Shown: positions 34,875-47,513 of the stretch, one piece after another
Position numbering within the stretch: position 1 is the first letter of the stretch
Layout: each line of letters opens with the position of its first letter
Source of the DNA: Crotalaria pallida
Lineage: Eukaryota > Streptophyta > Magnoliopsida > Fabales > Fabaceae
NCBI GenBank assembly: GCA_037953625.1
Contig: CM075654.1
Span: 46,755,001-46,819,000, forward strand
Length of the DNA: 64,000 bases
Direction of reading: 5' to 3'
Notes under the pieces: generated by a model
The model's database searches: none
Told to the model about the DNA's origin: nothing
What the model saw: only the letters and a program-made list of their open reading frames with translations
Program-made: the position numbers and the translations under genes

Positions 34875-35310
34875 TAATATTATTATGATAGATAAATAAA
34901 TAAAACGAGATGTGAACATTTGTTATTTTATTCAGGCAAAGTTAATAATGGTTTCATCCTCTAACTTTTTTTTAGAATTCAAGTTCGCTCTAACAGTTTT
35001 ACTTTTTTTCAATTTGATCCTAAAAGTTCTTTTTTCTTTCATAATTCTCTCAATTCTCTACTAATATTCACAATCTTGGTATCATAAACCTTAGAATGAA
35101 AAAACTACAAAACGCATTCATCATTTTTTTAAAAGTTCGGATGCCGATTATGTTCGGGCCGAGACATTAATAATATAAAAGGTTAAATAGGAGAAGACTC
35201 CTTTAAAATTAATGCAACTCACACTTTAGAATCTAATATGCATAAATCTCGACTGAATTCTGATATCAAATTATTAATTGGGTATAATGATCTCTCAAAT
35301 TCATAATATT

Positions 35311-35348
<38 letters not shown>

Positions 35349-36918
35349 CTTAATCAAATTGTTATAATTATCTTAAAAACAATTATGGGTCTAATTACAA
35401 ACGACTTTGAAAATTAAGAACTTAGTTACAAATTTTAATGTTTAGAGATTCAATCACGAATAAAATTAAAGTTTAGGAATTTGATTACAATTTTTTTAAG
35501 ATTTATTTAAAAATTATTGTATAATTCAAAGATCTACAAGATAATTTAACCTAATAACAATAATTTTAATTTTAAAACAACAACAACGAAAATGAGATTT
35601 TTCTAAACCTTTTTTTTTTCTAATTATAATAGCGAATGGATCCATTAAAACCAAATCAAATTTAATCGAGTCAATTTTTAGATCGAAAGTTCTTATCCTA
35701 TAGATCGTTTATATCAAATTTCAACAAAAAAAAAACAAAATTATTTAGTACTTCATTTATATAAGTCAAAATTAACGAAATATATATCATAAAAGTATAT
35801 GAAAATGGACATATAATGTATAATCAATGATATTTAAATTTTCTCGACTTTAACACAAATGATCTATATGACATATATTTATTAATCAATGGATGAATTG
35901 AAATTCACGTTATATTAAAAGTTATGAGCAATGTAACAACCGGGGTAATTTAATTTGATATAAACGGATCCCTCCTCTAATAATAATTCATAATTGTGAA
36001 ACTATTACCTGGAAGAGTTTTGGCGTAATGTTGGAAGCATGTTATGGCTTCAAGAAAGGACCGAGATTTGATTTTGGGTGAGAACACTAGTTGGGAGAGC
36101 AAGTTCGGCTACGTTCCATAGATTAATTTTCTACCCTAATAATAAGATGGAAAAATACCCAATAAAACGAGGGAAAAAAAACATGTAACTCTGCATAATG
36201 TAACGAACTAACGCTCCCAACATATACGAGAAAATATTATTATTTGTTCAGCCAAAATTTGACAATGTCTCTTAATAAATCTATGTTTTTTTTACAACCA
36301 TTCAAATTTTCATATAAATTATTTAACCATGCATTTTTATTTTACATTATTGGATGGAGCATGTGATGTGTGTGACACTGAAACTGTGGATGTTAACAGC
36401 AAAACAGAAAAACAAATATATAGTAACAAAATCTGTCAAATTAATTGTGCATAATTATAGTTTAGAGGTAAGTAGCATAAAAACGGTACCCCTCCTTCCC
36501 CCCTCATTTTTATTGGTTGGAAATTAACTAATTTATTTAAGCTTCCAATTTAATTTACACAACTGAGGCAATTAGTTAGAGAGGTTTTAAGGTGCATGTT
36601 TGCTTTCATCTTGCCTCCACAACAACTTGGAAGCTTCACCGAATACAAATTTCACATGCTCTTTGGGTTTATACAAAGAAAAGCCTTATAATGAAAACCG
36701 AAGTCCAATTTGTTAATACAAACAACTCAAGTTCATAAAGATCCTTTTTGTTACCTCCTTCGTTGTTACACGGTTTATAACCATCATACTAGAACTACTT
36801 ATAAAACATACCATAAACCTTCCTCAAACACTACCAATTAATCGTTCATAGCAGAGGAATATCTTGTTGCTACAAGTTATCAATCTTCAATATTCAATAT
36901 TATCATCATTCATCCACC
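34398..36918. other. Intergenic region with microsatellites; divergent promoter space
   Basis: No gene is supported. A (TAA)n run lies at about 34840-34873 and a (TA)n run at about 35312-35346. The region separates the start of the SEC6 pseudogene (minus) from the UGT gene (plus). TATAAA at 36800-36805 lies about 115 nt before the UGT start codon and is a plausible TATA box. Confidence 0.55.
36800..36805 (+). promoter_or_regulatory. TATA box of the UGT gene
   Basis: CTTATAAAAC lies about 115 nt upstream of the ATG at 36919, a usual spacing for a plant gene with a short leader. Confidence 0.5.
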
Positions 36919-38725
36919 ATGAAAGTTGTCCCATTTTCTCCCAAGCATGTGGCTGTTTTGGCATTCCCATTTGGGACACATGCAGGTCCACTCTTAAGCA
37001 TGGTGCAAAGAATTGCAACAGAGGATCCTGATGTGAAATTCTCATTCTTCAGCACCAAAATATCCAATGCAAAAACATTTAAATTAAATAAGACGGGACT
37101 TTCGAATATTCACCCTCATAACGTGTATGATGGGTTTCCAGAGGGTCATGTGCCATCACACCCTAGGGAAGCCATTGAAAGGTTCATGTATGCAATGCCA
37201 CAGAACTTTAGGAGTGCCATAGATAGAGTGGTGGCAGAGACAGGACACAAGATTACTTGCTTGATCACTGATGCATTTTATTGGTTTGGTGCTGAGATTG
37301 CAAAGGAACTAGATTGCAAGTGGGTTGCCCTTTGGACTGCAGGACCTCACTCTATCCTTGTCCATGTTGAAACTGATCTTCTTAGGGAGCGGGTATCCAA
37401 TGAAGGTAACAAAATTTTCTAACTCAACATATCTGCTGCCTAATCAAAATTTTGTGTGTTAGATAAGATTACAAGCAAGATGAAAATGTTACATATGCGA
37501 CTTGCTCAAACAACTTATGCAACATCTTTCATTTTATACGACAATTTTGCCTTATAAAATCAAAGTTGTCACGAAAGTTGTCTAATATACTTGTAGACAT
37601 AATATGATAGATTGAAAAAAAAATATGGATATTAATTCAAAAATGTTATTTGTACAACCATATCTTACAAATTTCGGGACCATTTTGACTTTACAAGACA
37701 TAATAATATAGTCACAATTGTCTAGAATAGTGCAAGATCAGATCATAGATAAATTCATAAAACTGTTTAGATCGATGTTGATCCTAATTTATGATTTTCC
37801 ACAATAAACTATACTTCAACGACAAACTTGATGATGGGAATATGATTGTTGTTGTTGTTTTGTAGTGAGTGATGACCCAAGCATCGATTTCCTTCTTGGT
37901 TATTCTGGGTTGAAGGTTTCTGACTTGCCTGAAGGGGTAGTGAGGGATACTGAGAACCCTATGGCAACTATGCTACACAAAATGGGAGTAACGCTGTCAC
38001 AAGCAACCGCTGTTGCCATAAACTCTTTTGTTGATGTGCATCCTATTATTGTGAATGTGCTAAAATCAAAGTTCCAAAAGCTGTTGAATGTTGGTCCTTT
38101 CACTTGGACAATGCCACAACATCACATACATGATGAGGAACGTTGTTTAGAGTGGTTGGAGAAGCGTGAAGAGAAATCTGTTGTGTATGTTACCTTTGGA
38201 AGTGTGATAACACCCCCACCCCATGAGCTATTTGCACTAGCAGAGGCCTTAGAAGAATGTAAATACTCTTTTATTTGGTCATTTGTTGGCAATCATAAGA
38301 AACAACTTCCACAAGGGTTCTTAGAAAGGATAGGAAATAAAGGGAAGGTTGTTGCATGGGCCCCACAAAATGAAATTCTTCAACATCCTTCTATTGGTGT
38401 GTGTGTGACACATTGTGGGTGGAATTCAATCTTGGAATGTATACTTGGTGGTGTGCCAATGATTTGTAGGCCATTTTTTGGGGACCAGAAATTGAACACT
38501 AGGATGATAGAAAATGAGTGGAGGATTGGTGTGGCAATTGATGAGAATGGAGGTTTCACTAGAGAAAATACCACTAGAGCTTTGGTATCAACCATGTCAA
38601 GTGAGAAAGGGAGGGTGATGAGGAAGAATGCATCAGAACTTAGGGAGTGTGCAGCTAGAGAAATAGAACGTAATGGTAGCTCTATAAGGGATTTGAATAC
38701 TTTGATACACATTGTTTTAAGTTGA
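36919..38725 (+). CDS. UDP-glycosyltransferase, UGT78-like (flavonoid/anthocyanidin 3-O-glucosyltransferase)
   Basis: Two exons, 36919-37405 and 37866-38725, join in phase (GAA G | TG AGT) across a GT-AG intron, giving 448 aa, a normal length for family 1 plant UGTs. The catalytic His is in FPFGTHAGPL (His21) and the partner Asp in CLITDAFYW (Asp118). The PSPG donor box runs from WAPQNEILQHPSIGVCVTHC through the HCGWNS motif to PFFGDQ; its last residue is Gln, usual for UDP-glucose users. The single intron and the sequence (YDGFPEGHVPS, RMIENEWRIGV) fit the UGT78 group, which adds sugar to the 3-OH of flavonols or anthocyanidins in the cytosol. No break is seen, and AATAAAATAATGAAA near 38862 may direct polyadenylation. 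The acceptor substrate cannot be told from sequence. Confidence 0.9.
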
Positions 38726-39105
38726 AAGTTTAAGGTCACATTAGTTAGTGTAGGAAGCTTGGATCAAGTATTTGTAGTACAAGATTTGGGATTTTCTAAA
38801 ATCCATTGCATGTGAGGTGGAATTTGAAATGTCCCGGTTGTATTACTAGAAATGTAAATTTGAATAAAATAATGAAATTCGATTTTTTGCACACCTAAAA
38901 ATAGTTTACTTCAAAATACAGATTTAATTAAGTTTTATATCCCTATGAATAAGAATGGTGTTATCCTAAATCCTTAATAAATTTTTCCATATCGTGAAGA
39001 GTTAAAATCCTCTATCGTGAATCCTCTTAATTCCAAAACATTTGTTAAAGGTCCTTAATTCAGTGCTGAATAGTATCCCTATTTATTACTTATCTTTTTT
39101 CCGCA

Positions 39106-39810
39106 TTCCAAAAAAAAGTTTGGAATGCAATCGTAAGTATTCAAAGAAACTTTCTTTGGGAAGGAGATGAAAATAAGAGGAAAATTGCATGGGTGATTTG
39201 AGATTTGGTGTGCAAGCCAAAAAAGGAAGGTGGTTTAGGGGTTAAAAACATTAACCTTTTAAACATATTTTTGTTGGCTAAATGGAAATGGTGCTTGTTA
39301 CAAGGGAAAAATTCTCTTTGGATTTAGGTTTTGAGGGCCGGGTATGGTTCTTTTGATGCTTGTTGTCTAACTACTCATAGGGTGACAACTTTGTTAAAAG
39401 CTCTACTTGGTGGAAAGACCTTTGCTATAATGGTAAGTTTGAAGGTTACAATGATTGGTTTTCTACATGTGTTTCTAAGAAATTGGGTTATGATGATAAA
39501 ACTCTTTTTTGTGAAGATTCTTGGCTTGGCATGGACAGCCTCAAGTCTTTGTTTCTGCCCTTTATATGGTTGCCTCAGACAAAAAGGCTTGTGTTTCTCA
39601 TATGGGTGTTTGGGTTGGGAATTCTTGGCACTGGAATATATTTTGGAGGTGAGAGTTGCGTACTTGGGAACTGCCATATGCAGATAACCTCCCGATTCTA
39701 CTAACAAATGCTTATCTAGAAAGGGGCAAGCCAGATTGTTGGATTTGGAATTAAGAAGGGGTTGAATTTTCGGTTAAACACAACTACCATTGGCGTGCTC
39801 GTGAGGTAAT
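39106..39810 (+). mobile_element. LINE fragment (RT C-terminal region), decayed
   Basis: In shifting frames the region reads IQRNFLWEGDENKRKIAW, then KPKKEGGLGVKN, LLAKWKW and a FCEDSWLG...SLKSLFP-like stretch, typical of the region after the RT domain in plant L1-type LINEs. There are several stops and no poly-A or target duplication, so this is an old fragment. Confidence 0.65.
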
Positions 39811-40299
39811 GAATGATATGAATTTACCAGAACTGAATTTGTTACATATAAATCTTTCTATAATCTTCTTCTTTTACAATTTTTGCATTTTATAATTTTT
39901 TATTCCTTCATCCAGAAAGTGCTTAAGAGTATTAACATGACAAATGAAAGGACACATGTTACACATCCAAATATCTACATGTAATTTCTTTATTTTTAAA
40001 AAATGAAACATTAAAAAGTTTTAAAAAATAATTAATTTAATGTTTACCATATGTATTCTAAATTTTAATTATTTTACTGTTAGTATTTCTTTCTTTTTGA
40101 AAAATTAAAAAAAAATCCCCATAATGTGTGGTTGACATGTGTAATGTTGTTTGTCATATCCACCCCATTAACCATTTTTTAAACGAAGAAACTATAGAAT
40201 TGCAAAAGTTGAAAACTTTTGAGACTGAAATCGTTAAATAAAATCTTTGGGAACTAAATTTATTACATATAAATCTTTCTATAATCTTCTTTTAAAATT

Positions 40300-40795
40300 G
40301 GCAAAACTACTAGATTGGTCCTGTAAGTTATTTCTTGGTTGTGATTTGGTCCCTTAACTTTTTTTCGTTTCAAATAAATCCGGAAGTTTGTAACTTGTTT
40401 CAAATAAATCCTTTCGTCTAATTCTGTCTTAACACCGACAATGGGAGCCTCCTACATGGCAACCAATGGTTTTACAAGGCTAAAACTCAACGTTACACCC
40501 CAAAACGATGTCGTATGAGACCAAAATAGAAGCTTATTGGGCTATCCCTAACTGTTTTGGTTTTCTCTTTTGGCCTCATATGACATCATTTTGGGGGTGT
40601 AACGTTGAGTTTTAGCCACGTAAGACCAATGGTTGTCACATAGGAGGCTCCCATTAACGGTGTTAAGACAAAATTGGATGAAAGAATTTATTTGAAACAA
40701 GTTACAAACTTCCAGATTTATTTGAAACGAAAAAAAGTTAAGGGACGAAATCGCAACTAAAAAATAACTTATAGGACCAATTTAGTAGTTCTGCC
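40300..40795. mobile_element. Fold-back (Mutator-type) MITE, 496 bp
   Basis: The whole element is nearly palindromic. GGCAAAACTAC at 40300-40310 pairs with GTAGTTCTGCC at the right end, and arms of about 230 bp continue through TTTCGTTTCAAATAAATC and ACTCAACGTTACACC. The flanks TTTAAAATT (40291-40299) and TTTAAATTT (40796-40804) are a 9-bp duplication with one difference, as for Mutator-like elements. There is no coding capacity. Confidence 0.75.
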
Positions 40796-41064
40796 TTTAA
40801 ATTTTTTTGAAATATTATTATTTTCCTTTATTTGAAATACTCTTTTTTAACTCTTTGTTCCCTTTGATATATACTCCCTAAAGTTGGATGGTCAATTTTC
40901 AAAGTTATCAGAGATCATAATTGTTTCAAATAAAAAGTTACAAAGAGTTAAATTCAGGTTCTTTTCTTTTTTTAATATTTTGAGATATAATATATGCATT
41001 TTAAAATGGTTCTTCTCTGTGTCTTGTTCTCTATCTCAGTATTTTGAATTTTGAAATATGATTT

Positions 41065-41628
41065 GGCAAAATTATTTATTTGGTCTCGTAAGTTATTTAT
41101 TTGTTTCATAGAGGTGCTCAGGTTTACTTTCGTCAACACGTTTGGTCTATCCATTAATTTTTCCATCTTCTTCATCTCCGATCATTTTCTCTAATAGGAT
41201 TTCCGACCATTGCTATTTTTTCCAGCATGGCTCCCACCCTTCCCCTTCCTCCATTCTCCACCACATTGAACCTTTTCTTTCTCATGACATCTTTCGTTTT
41301 CATGCCATTTTTTGTGTATTAACAAGGTGAAGAGGAAGAGGGACTAGAATTCGATTTCATTGCTATGTTGTAGTTGAAAATGGAAGATGTCATGAGAGAA
41401 AGAGATGGTAAACAATGAGGGATGGAGAGGAGGGATGGAGAGGAGGGGTGGATCCATGTGGGAAAAAATGACATTGGCCAGAATCTCGTCGAAGAAGATG
41501 ATCGGAGACGGAGAAGATGACAAGAGAGGAAATATTTGATAGAAGGTCCAAATATGCTAACGGAAGTAAACTTGAGGGAACACTTTAAAACAAATAAATA
41601 ACTTAAGAGACCAAAAAGCAGTTTTGCC
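41065..41628. mobile_element. Fold-back (Mutator-type) MITE, 564 bp
   Basis: Ends GGCAAAATTATTTATTTGGTC and its inverse near 41628 (GACC...GTTTTGCC) enclose inverted arms that share GTAAGTTATTTATTTGTTT. The flanks ATATGATTT and TTTTGATTT agree in 7 of 9 positions. The interior is C-rich on one side and G-rich on the other, giving spurious ORFs on both strands. Confidence 0.65.
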
Positions 41629-42524
41629 TTTTGATTTTTATCCATTTACGAATTTTTCTGATTATCCCTTTGAGCATTTCTCTAGTTTTTTGGGCATAAT
41701 ACGATATTTCCGTGGTGCATATTTTTCTTCTTCTTGTTGTCGTTTATATTTTTTCATTTTTGCATCAATATCATGAAATAACAATTTGAATGTATAAATG
41801 TAAATTACTTGTCAACAAGTTTTATTGTTTATTGAGAGATGTATAAATTTTAAAAGAATTGGTGTAATTTGATTGTCATGACTTTTGAAGATCTAAACTT
41901 GTAAAGACGTACTTCGAGTTGATTTTAGAGTTGACAAAATAGTTAATCCGACCATGCCAACCTAAGCTAGCTCATTCCAATAAATGGGTGAGTTAGGATT
42001 CTTAAAAGCTAACCTAAATCAATACTAAGCCATTTTGATATATTCTAATAGTGCCCAAACTTGTCAAACTCCTCGTTACTCATTCATATCACATATAAAT
42101 CCACTCCGCTTTGGTTGATAATAGTCCCTTATCGAATTTAGTTAAATAATTATGAGTTTTAATTTTGGCTCCATTACTGAATTTTATGCCTCCATTTATT
42201 CTTAAAAAAAATATCCTCAATATTAAAAAGTTTTCGATTCAAAGTGTCAAAATTTTCATAAAATACACTTCTAACACACCTCTATCAGAAATATATTCCG
42301 ACTCACTAGTGTTAGAAAGTGCAAATTTTTATGCTTTCAATATTGGTGAATCGGAAGTAAAAATTTTACAGAAACATGTTTGTACATGCTTTTCTTTAAA
42401 CTTGTGAGAACTTTGATTACAGGAAGGGCAAAAGGGGGTCTCTTTTAAACATGTTTTAATTTTTTTATTTTGATACTGGTGAATTATAACATACTTTTGA
42501 CAGATGAATGTTTAAATTATATTT

Positions 42525-43554
42525 GACTAAACTGTCATTTTGATCCTTGATTTTGCATCCAACATTCACTTTGATCCCAAAATTAAAGAAATTATTTTTT
42601 AGTCCTTCAATTTGTAAATTGTTACTCACTTTAGTCCCTCGGTTATGTTGCCATTTAGGTCCATTAACGACAAGCTGACATGGCTAGTTAAATGGCTAAA
42701 ACGACATCGTTTTGGGTGAAGAAAATGAAGAGGATCAGTTTCGACGAATCGATACTGAATCAAGCTAACATAAACAAACTTAGAACAATCCTACACACAG
42801 AGGAGAACCAAAACTAACCCATAACAAATGGAAGGCAAATAACAAAGGCGGGGTGATTCTAAAACAAATCAAATTTGGTTAAGCAAGCCAGAACACATTC
42901 ATAATATACCGAAACACAGAGGAGAACGGATTCACTTATATGGCTACACCGAGTCATCTTTCAAAGACGACGATGATGACAACAAAATTATAATGCATGA
43001 GGTTGTTTTGGGCAATAGTGTTGAGAGACGAGTTTGAGAAAGCAAAATTTATGAAGTTGAGATTGAAGAGGAAGATCGATGTTGGTTGAAATAAATAAGA
43101 GAAATTGATAATGACTCTGATTATTGTGGATGATTCGAGTTGAGGGTGTAAGGGAAAAGGCATGAGGCAATGAGAGAAATGGTCAAAAGATTATATTGAA
43201 GGTTGTTAGTTTGCGGCCTTGCAGAGGCGATTGAAGGATATCTATTGATATTAATTGTGACTTAATGTTAGTGTAAACGTAGAAAGATGTAAGAGACTAA
43301 GGGATCTTTTTATTTATTTATTTATTTGTTATGCATTAATTTTAAATATTTTTTTAGGCCAAAACAATAAATGACATCGCTTTGACCACTTAACGGACCA
43401 TGTCAACTTGTATTAACGGACATAAACGACAACATAACCAAGGGACTAAAGCGAGTAACAATTTATAAATTGAGGGACAAAAAGCAATTTCTTTAATTTT
43501 GAAGACCAAAATAAATTTTGATGCAAATTCAGGAACCAAAATGACAATTTAATC
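42525..43554. mobile_element. Fold-back element, 1.03 kb
   Basis: Left arm 42525-42715 and right arm about 43369-43554 are inverted copies (AACTGTCATTTTGATCC / GGAACCAAAATGACAATTT; TTAGTCCCTCGGTTATG / CATAACCAAGGGACTAA). A spacer of about 650 bp has no credible ORF. The flanks AATTATATTT and GAATATATTT match in 8 of 10 positions. Confidence 0.65.
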
Positions 43555-44411
43555 GAATATATTTTTAAAATTTTTTTATACTTTAAAGTCGCAAACTACT
43601 TAACAAGGAAAATATTTTGATTTCTTTTACAAATAGAAAAGCGTCAAAAATTCAATAAAAGGGGTGCAAAATTTATCGTTTCGCGACTCGAACAAGATAG
43701 CCCAAATTGGCACAGACCCAAATAAAGTGACAGTACTCTAATTGATACTTCTTTTGGTCTTTATTATAGGTCACACTTTATAAGATTTTTTTTTTCTAAT
43801 TATAAGTCATTTTATATTTCATGTGCATCATTAATTGTTTTTTTCTCTTTTTTGTCATTATTTAATGTTTTGACTATTTATGTGTTTTTTGTTGCTCATC
43901 AATGAGTGTGAATTTTCCAAAAAAAAGTTGAGAGGCTAAAATTGTAGTGTCACAATATATTCTCATAGAATTCATACAACTAACTACTTTCCTTGACATA
44001 TGTAATTCGGTTAAGTATACCCTATAATTAAGATCAGAGGGAGTAATAAAATAAAGGAGACAATGAACATGGGTTGTGTAACACCTAGGATTTATACCCT
44101 TAATTCCCCCTTATAATGAAATACGGACTTGAAAATTCCTTTTTATTTTATTAAAATCAACCGTCAAACGGACGGAGTTTTGTTTGTTTTTCGGACTATT
44201 CCAAAATTTAACCCGTGGTAAACAATTTTAATTAAACAACAAATAGCCAACAGGGCTTCATAATATGAATATATAAATCATATCAAGGCCCTATGGGCTC
44301 CAAGTATATCAGAGTGCGTAAAATAATCAGAGTATTAGCGGAAATACGAAGTTTGAATATCAAAAATCAAAACATAATATTTTATCACGACAAAGTGTCC
44401 TAAGCCTCACT

Positions 44412-44455
<44 letters not shown>

Positions 44456-44963
44456 TTTACATAAAAATAACGTAGGAGACTTAGGTCTATAATATACTCT
44501 AATCCCCAATAACAACCCTACTCTCCCTGTAAGGGAAAGTACTCCTGCTCGGTCGGGGCTGTGCCAACTCAATCTCCGTACCTGAAAAATGTTAAGGGAG
44601 TGAGCATTGCACATGAAATAGAAAGCAGTTTCTAACTAGACATAACAACCCACTAGGTCAAACACAATTAGCAAATAAGCATATATTCACATATTGCACA
44701 CCATACTCATTTCATTATTTCCATACTCATTATTTATTCCACATTTTCATTTTCATTATTCATTTCAACATCCATTTTCATTATTCATTTCAATATCCAT
44801 TTTCATTATTCATTTCAACATCCATTTCCTTTACTTTTTATTCTTTTCACACACTTACTTTATTTCGGTACATCACCTCAAATCAGAGGCCAATGTACAA
44901 ATTCATTCAACACATTTACCACCTAAAAACAGAGGCCCTCATACTTTTCCTTATTTAAATTAT

Positions 44964-45232
44964 GTGTCCCTTAGGTCAGAGGTCAACACTTCAATTTCTT
45001 AATTCACGGTGTGTCTCTCAGGTCAGAGGTCAACACACCAATACTTTATTTCATCCGGTGTCCCTCAGGTCAGAGGTCAACACTCAATCACTTTATTTCA
45101 TTCTGTGTCCCTCAGGTCAGAGGTCAACACTCAATCATTTTAATTCATTTCGTGTCCCTCAGGTCAGAGGTCAACACTTAAACATTTTATTCATTTGGTG
45201 TCCCTCAGGTCAGAGGTCAACACACTATCGTA
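44964..45232. repeat. Tandem repeat, about 47-bp unit, six copies
   Basis: The core GTGTCCCTCAGGTCAGAGGTC recurs about every 47 bp from 44964 to 45232, separated by AT-rich variable stretches. It forms a long spurious ORF (44962-45417). It lies inside the solo LTR. Confidence 0.8.
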
Positions 45233-45400
45233 CTTCACCTCCACGCAGGAAGGTACCTCATACACTTGGCCTATGGGTACTTCACCTCCACACCGGAAGG
45301 TACCTCATACCATTGTACTTCACCTCCACACCGGAAGGTACCTCATACAATTTGGCCTATGGGTACTTCACCTCCACACCGGAAGGTACCTCATACCACC
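45233..45400. repeat. Tandem repeat, ACTTCACCTCCACACCGGAA unit, four copies
   Basis: The unit beginning TACTTCACCTCCACACCGGA and going on through AGGTACCTCATAC is present four times, with a TTGGCCTATGGG spacer after two of them. It follows directly on the previous array, so the LTR carries two adjacent satellite-like blocks. Confidence 0.8.
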
Positions 45401-47513
45401 ACATAGGTTATAGTTAAACATCATTCTCATTATAAACAATTCATCACAATTTAAGAATCGTCACCTCAAAACAGAGGCTAACATGTATACCACATTCTTG
45501 TTCAATCAATCATAACACATTTAATCACAACCAACCACAATCAACACATAATCATGCATGTAATTCCTTTATTCATTTCCTTTCTCAACTATCACAATCA
45601 TACCAAGTAGTATTCTCTTTTATAGCCCAACATTTAGATTGCCCTTCATTTTAATTCACATATATCACCTTTTTCCTTTTGTTTACACATAATCATTTTA
45701 CTTCCGTTTCCTATATTCACAAATTTAATTCATAAGCAATGACCTTTGTTCACAATTGTTAATACTTAACATTTATACTCATTTCCCATATTAATTACTG
45801 AATCCTCTTAAATAGCATTCATGTTCTCAGTTAAATATATACCATACATTTAAGCACAGTTGAACAAATTTAACATAAGGGGGCAAATATACACAACCAA
45901 CTCATACTTGTCACATAATTAGTATCATCGTTTCACTTTTAATTTACATGTAATTATTTCATTCCCTTTTTCCTCCTTTATTTATATTTTCACATTTAGT
46001 GTACAAATATATTCGACCAAACATACATAATATCACCTTCTCATATTTTTGCTTTACAACACATATATTCGTTTTCATTCCATTTTCTTCCTATATCAAT
46101 TTATTCCACAACACATACATATATTTGCAACAGTAATTAATTAACATTTAATTCACAACTTTACAAATAAAATCAATAATCATAGAAATCATTTATGTCA
46201 ACTTCACTACCACGTTACCCAATTCCTCATGTACTTCAATATGATCCTTATCCATGTTTCATTTATCAAATAATTCATTATCATATCATTGGGTTTCCTT
46301 TTTCCTAATCCTTACATCCAACATCATACATATTTATTTTGTTATAATTTCATATTCAATTACCTAGGGTTTTATAGTCTAATTTTCTCCCCTAACACAT
46401 AACCCTAACAAGCATTATATACTAACTAGAACCTACTCCCTAGAACAAGGCAAAACCCACCCCCTTACCTCAAACGCTTGGAGATAAGGTGAGTTTGCTT
46501 GCTCCAAGCTTGAAAGTCTTGCCACCAATTGAGTTAGAATCCAAAGGAAGAGGGAGGAACCTAATACAAGGGGTATAACAAAACAAATTGTTAAGCTTTA
46601 ACCATAAGCTTGGAGAAATTCATGAACCAAACTAGAGTTCCCTAGGTGGAAGATTGAAAACTCCGAGGGAGCAAGAGAGAGAGAGAGAATCGAACCAAAA
46701 GAGAGAGAAAGAGGAAAACTCAAACAAAATCACTTACTTGGAGTTGAGAAGGAAGGAGATTTGAGGATGGATTTAGTGTGATTTACTTGAATCTTGATGG
46801 ATTAGAGTGAATAAATTTGGTGCCCTAGGAGAGAGAAGAGGAAGAAACGAATTTGGGAAAGAAAGAGCGTGTGTTTTGCTTTTATTTTTTTCATCATCAG
46901 CAGCTCTTAATCAATTAAGAGGCGATTAAAACTTTTCACTCAATCTGACATTAATCGATTAAATTGCAGCTTAATCGATTAAGAGGCGATTAAGCTGCAC
47001 AATTTTGCAGTATCCAGACTTTGAAAGGCCATAACTTCTTCGTTACCCGTTGGATCTTCCTCAAATTTTAAACCAAGCTTCCCTACATACTAATCTTCAC
47101 ATCCAACGGTGGAATTTGTGTTTAGAGTTTCCAATATTTTATTTTAAATTTCCTAAAGTTCTATGTTTTAAACCTAGTTCTACATGTATTTTTGGCTAAA
47201 TTCTAACTTCTCCATTTCTTCTACCCTAAGACCATCCCAACATAGATTATACTTGGAATTAAATTTGGGATGTTACAGGTTGAGACGAGTGGTAAGCGAC
47301 TCTGTCTCGTTTAAGCAAGGCCTCGAGTTCGAGTCTTGGAAGCTGCATAGCCAGACATGCGACTCGGGTCGAATCCGGATATACGTAGATAACTGGGTAA
47401 TCGGGTGGGCAACATGTCCAAAAAAAAAAAAAGAGGAGACAACAAACGGTGTCGTTGGGTAGCTAATGAGCAATTTCTAGTGCGATAACTGGTTCAAGTT
47501 GGTGTTTATGTAT

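Larger units (their letters stand above)
44077..47277 (-). repeat. Solo LTR (Ty3/gypsy type), 3.2 kb, target GGTTG
   Basis: On the minus strand it begins TGTAACATCCCAAATTTAATT (from 47277) and ends GGTGTTACA (44077). The 5-bp GGTTG is exact on both sides (44072-44076 and 47278-47282), and no internal genes are present, so it is a solo LTR. It shares its start and the CCAACGGTGG / GTTACCCGTTGGATC blocks with the LTR at 9994-12407. Inside are TTAATCGATTAA palindromes (about 46950-46980), a (TA)n run (44413-44451) and two tandem arrays. Confidence 0.85.
44064..47433 (+). mobile_element. tRNA-derived SINE, split by a solo LTR
   Basis: The left piece TGAACATGGGTTG (44064-44076) and the right piece from AGACGAGTGGTAAGCGACTC (47283 on) make one element of about 160 bp. 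The right piece has an A-box-like TGGTAAGCGACT, a B box in GAGTTCGAGTCTT and a poly-A end (about 47420-47433). The 9-bp AGGAGACAA at 44055-44063 and 47434-47442 is its target duplication. The 3.2-kb LTR inserted near the SINE start and duplicated GGTTG. Confidence 0.7.

Noticed and set aside
44964..45232. CRISPR-like look of regular repeats and spacers
   Set aside because: Plant nuclear DNA; the spacers are AT-rich variants of each other and no cas genes are present. It is a tandem repeat in an LTR.
44962..45417. 151-codon ORF on the plus strand
   Set aside because: It is the translation of the two tandem arrays in the solo LTR, with no start context or family likeness.
47283..47360. A tRNA gene
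   Set aside because: A- and B-box-like motifs are present, but no cloverleaf can be completed, and the poly-A tail and target duplication mark a SINE.
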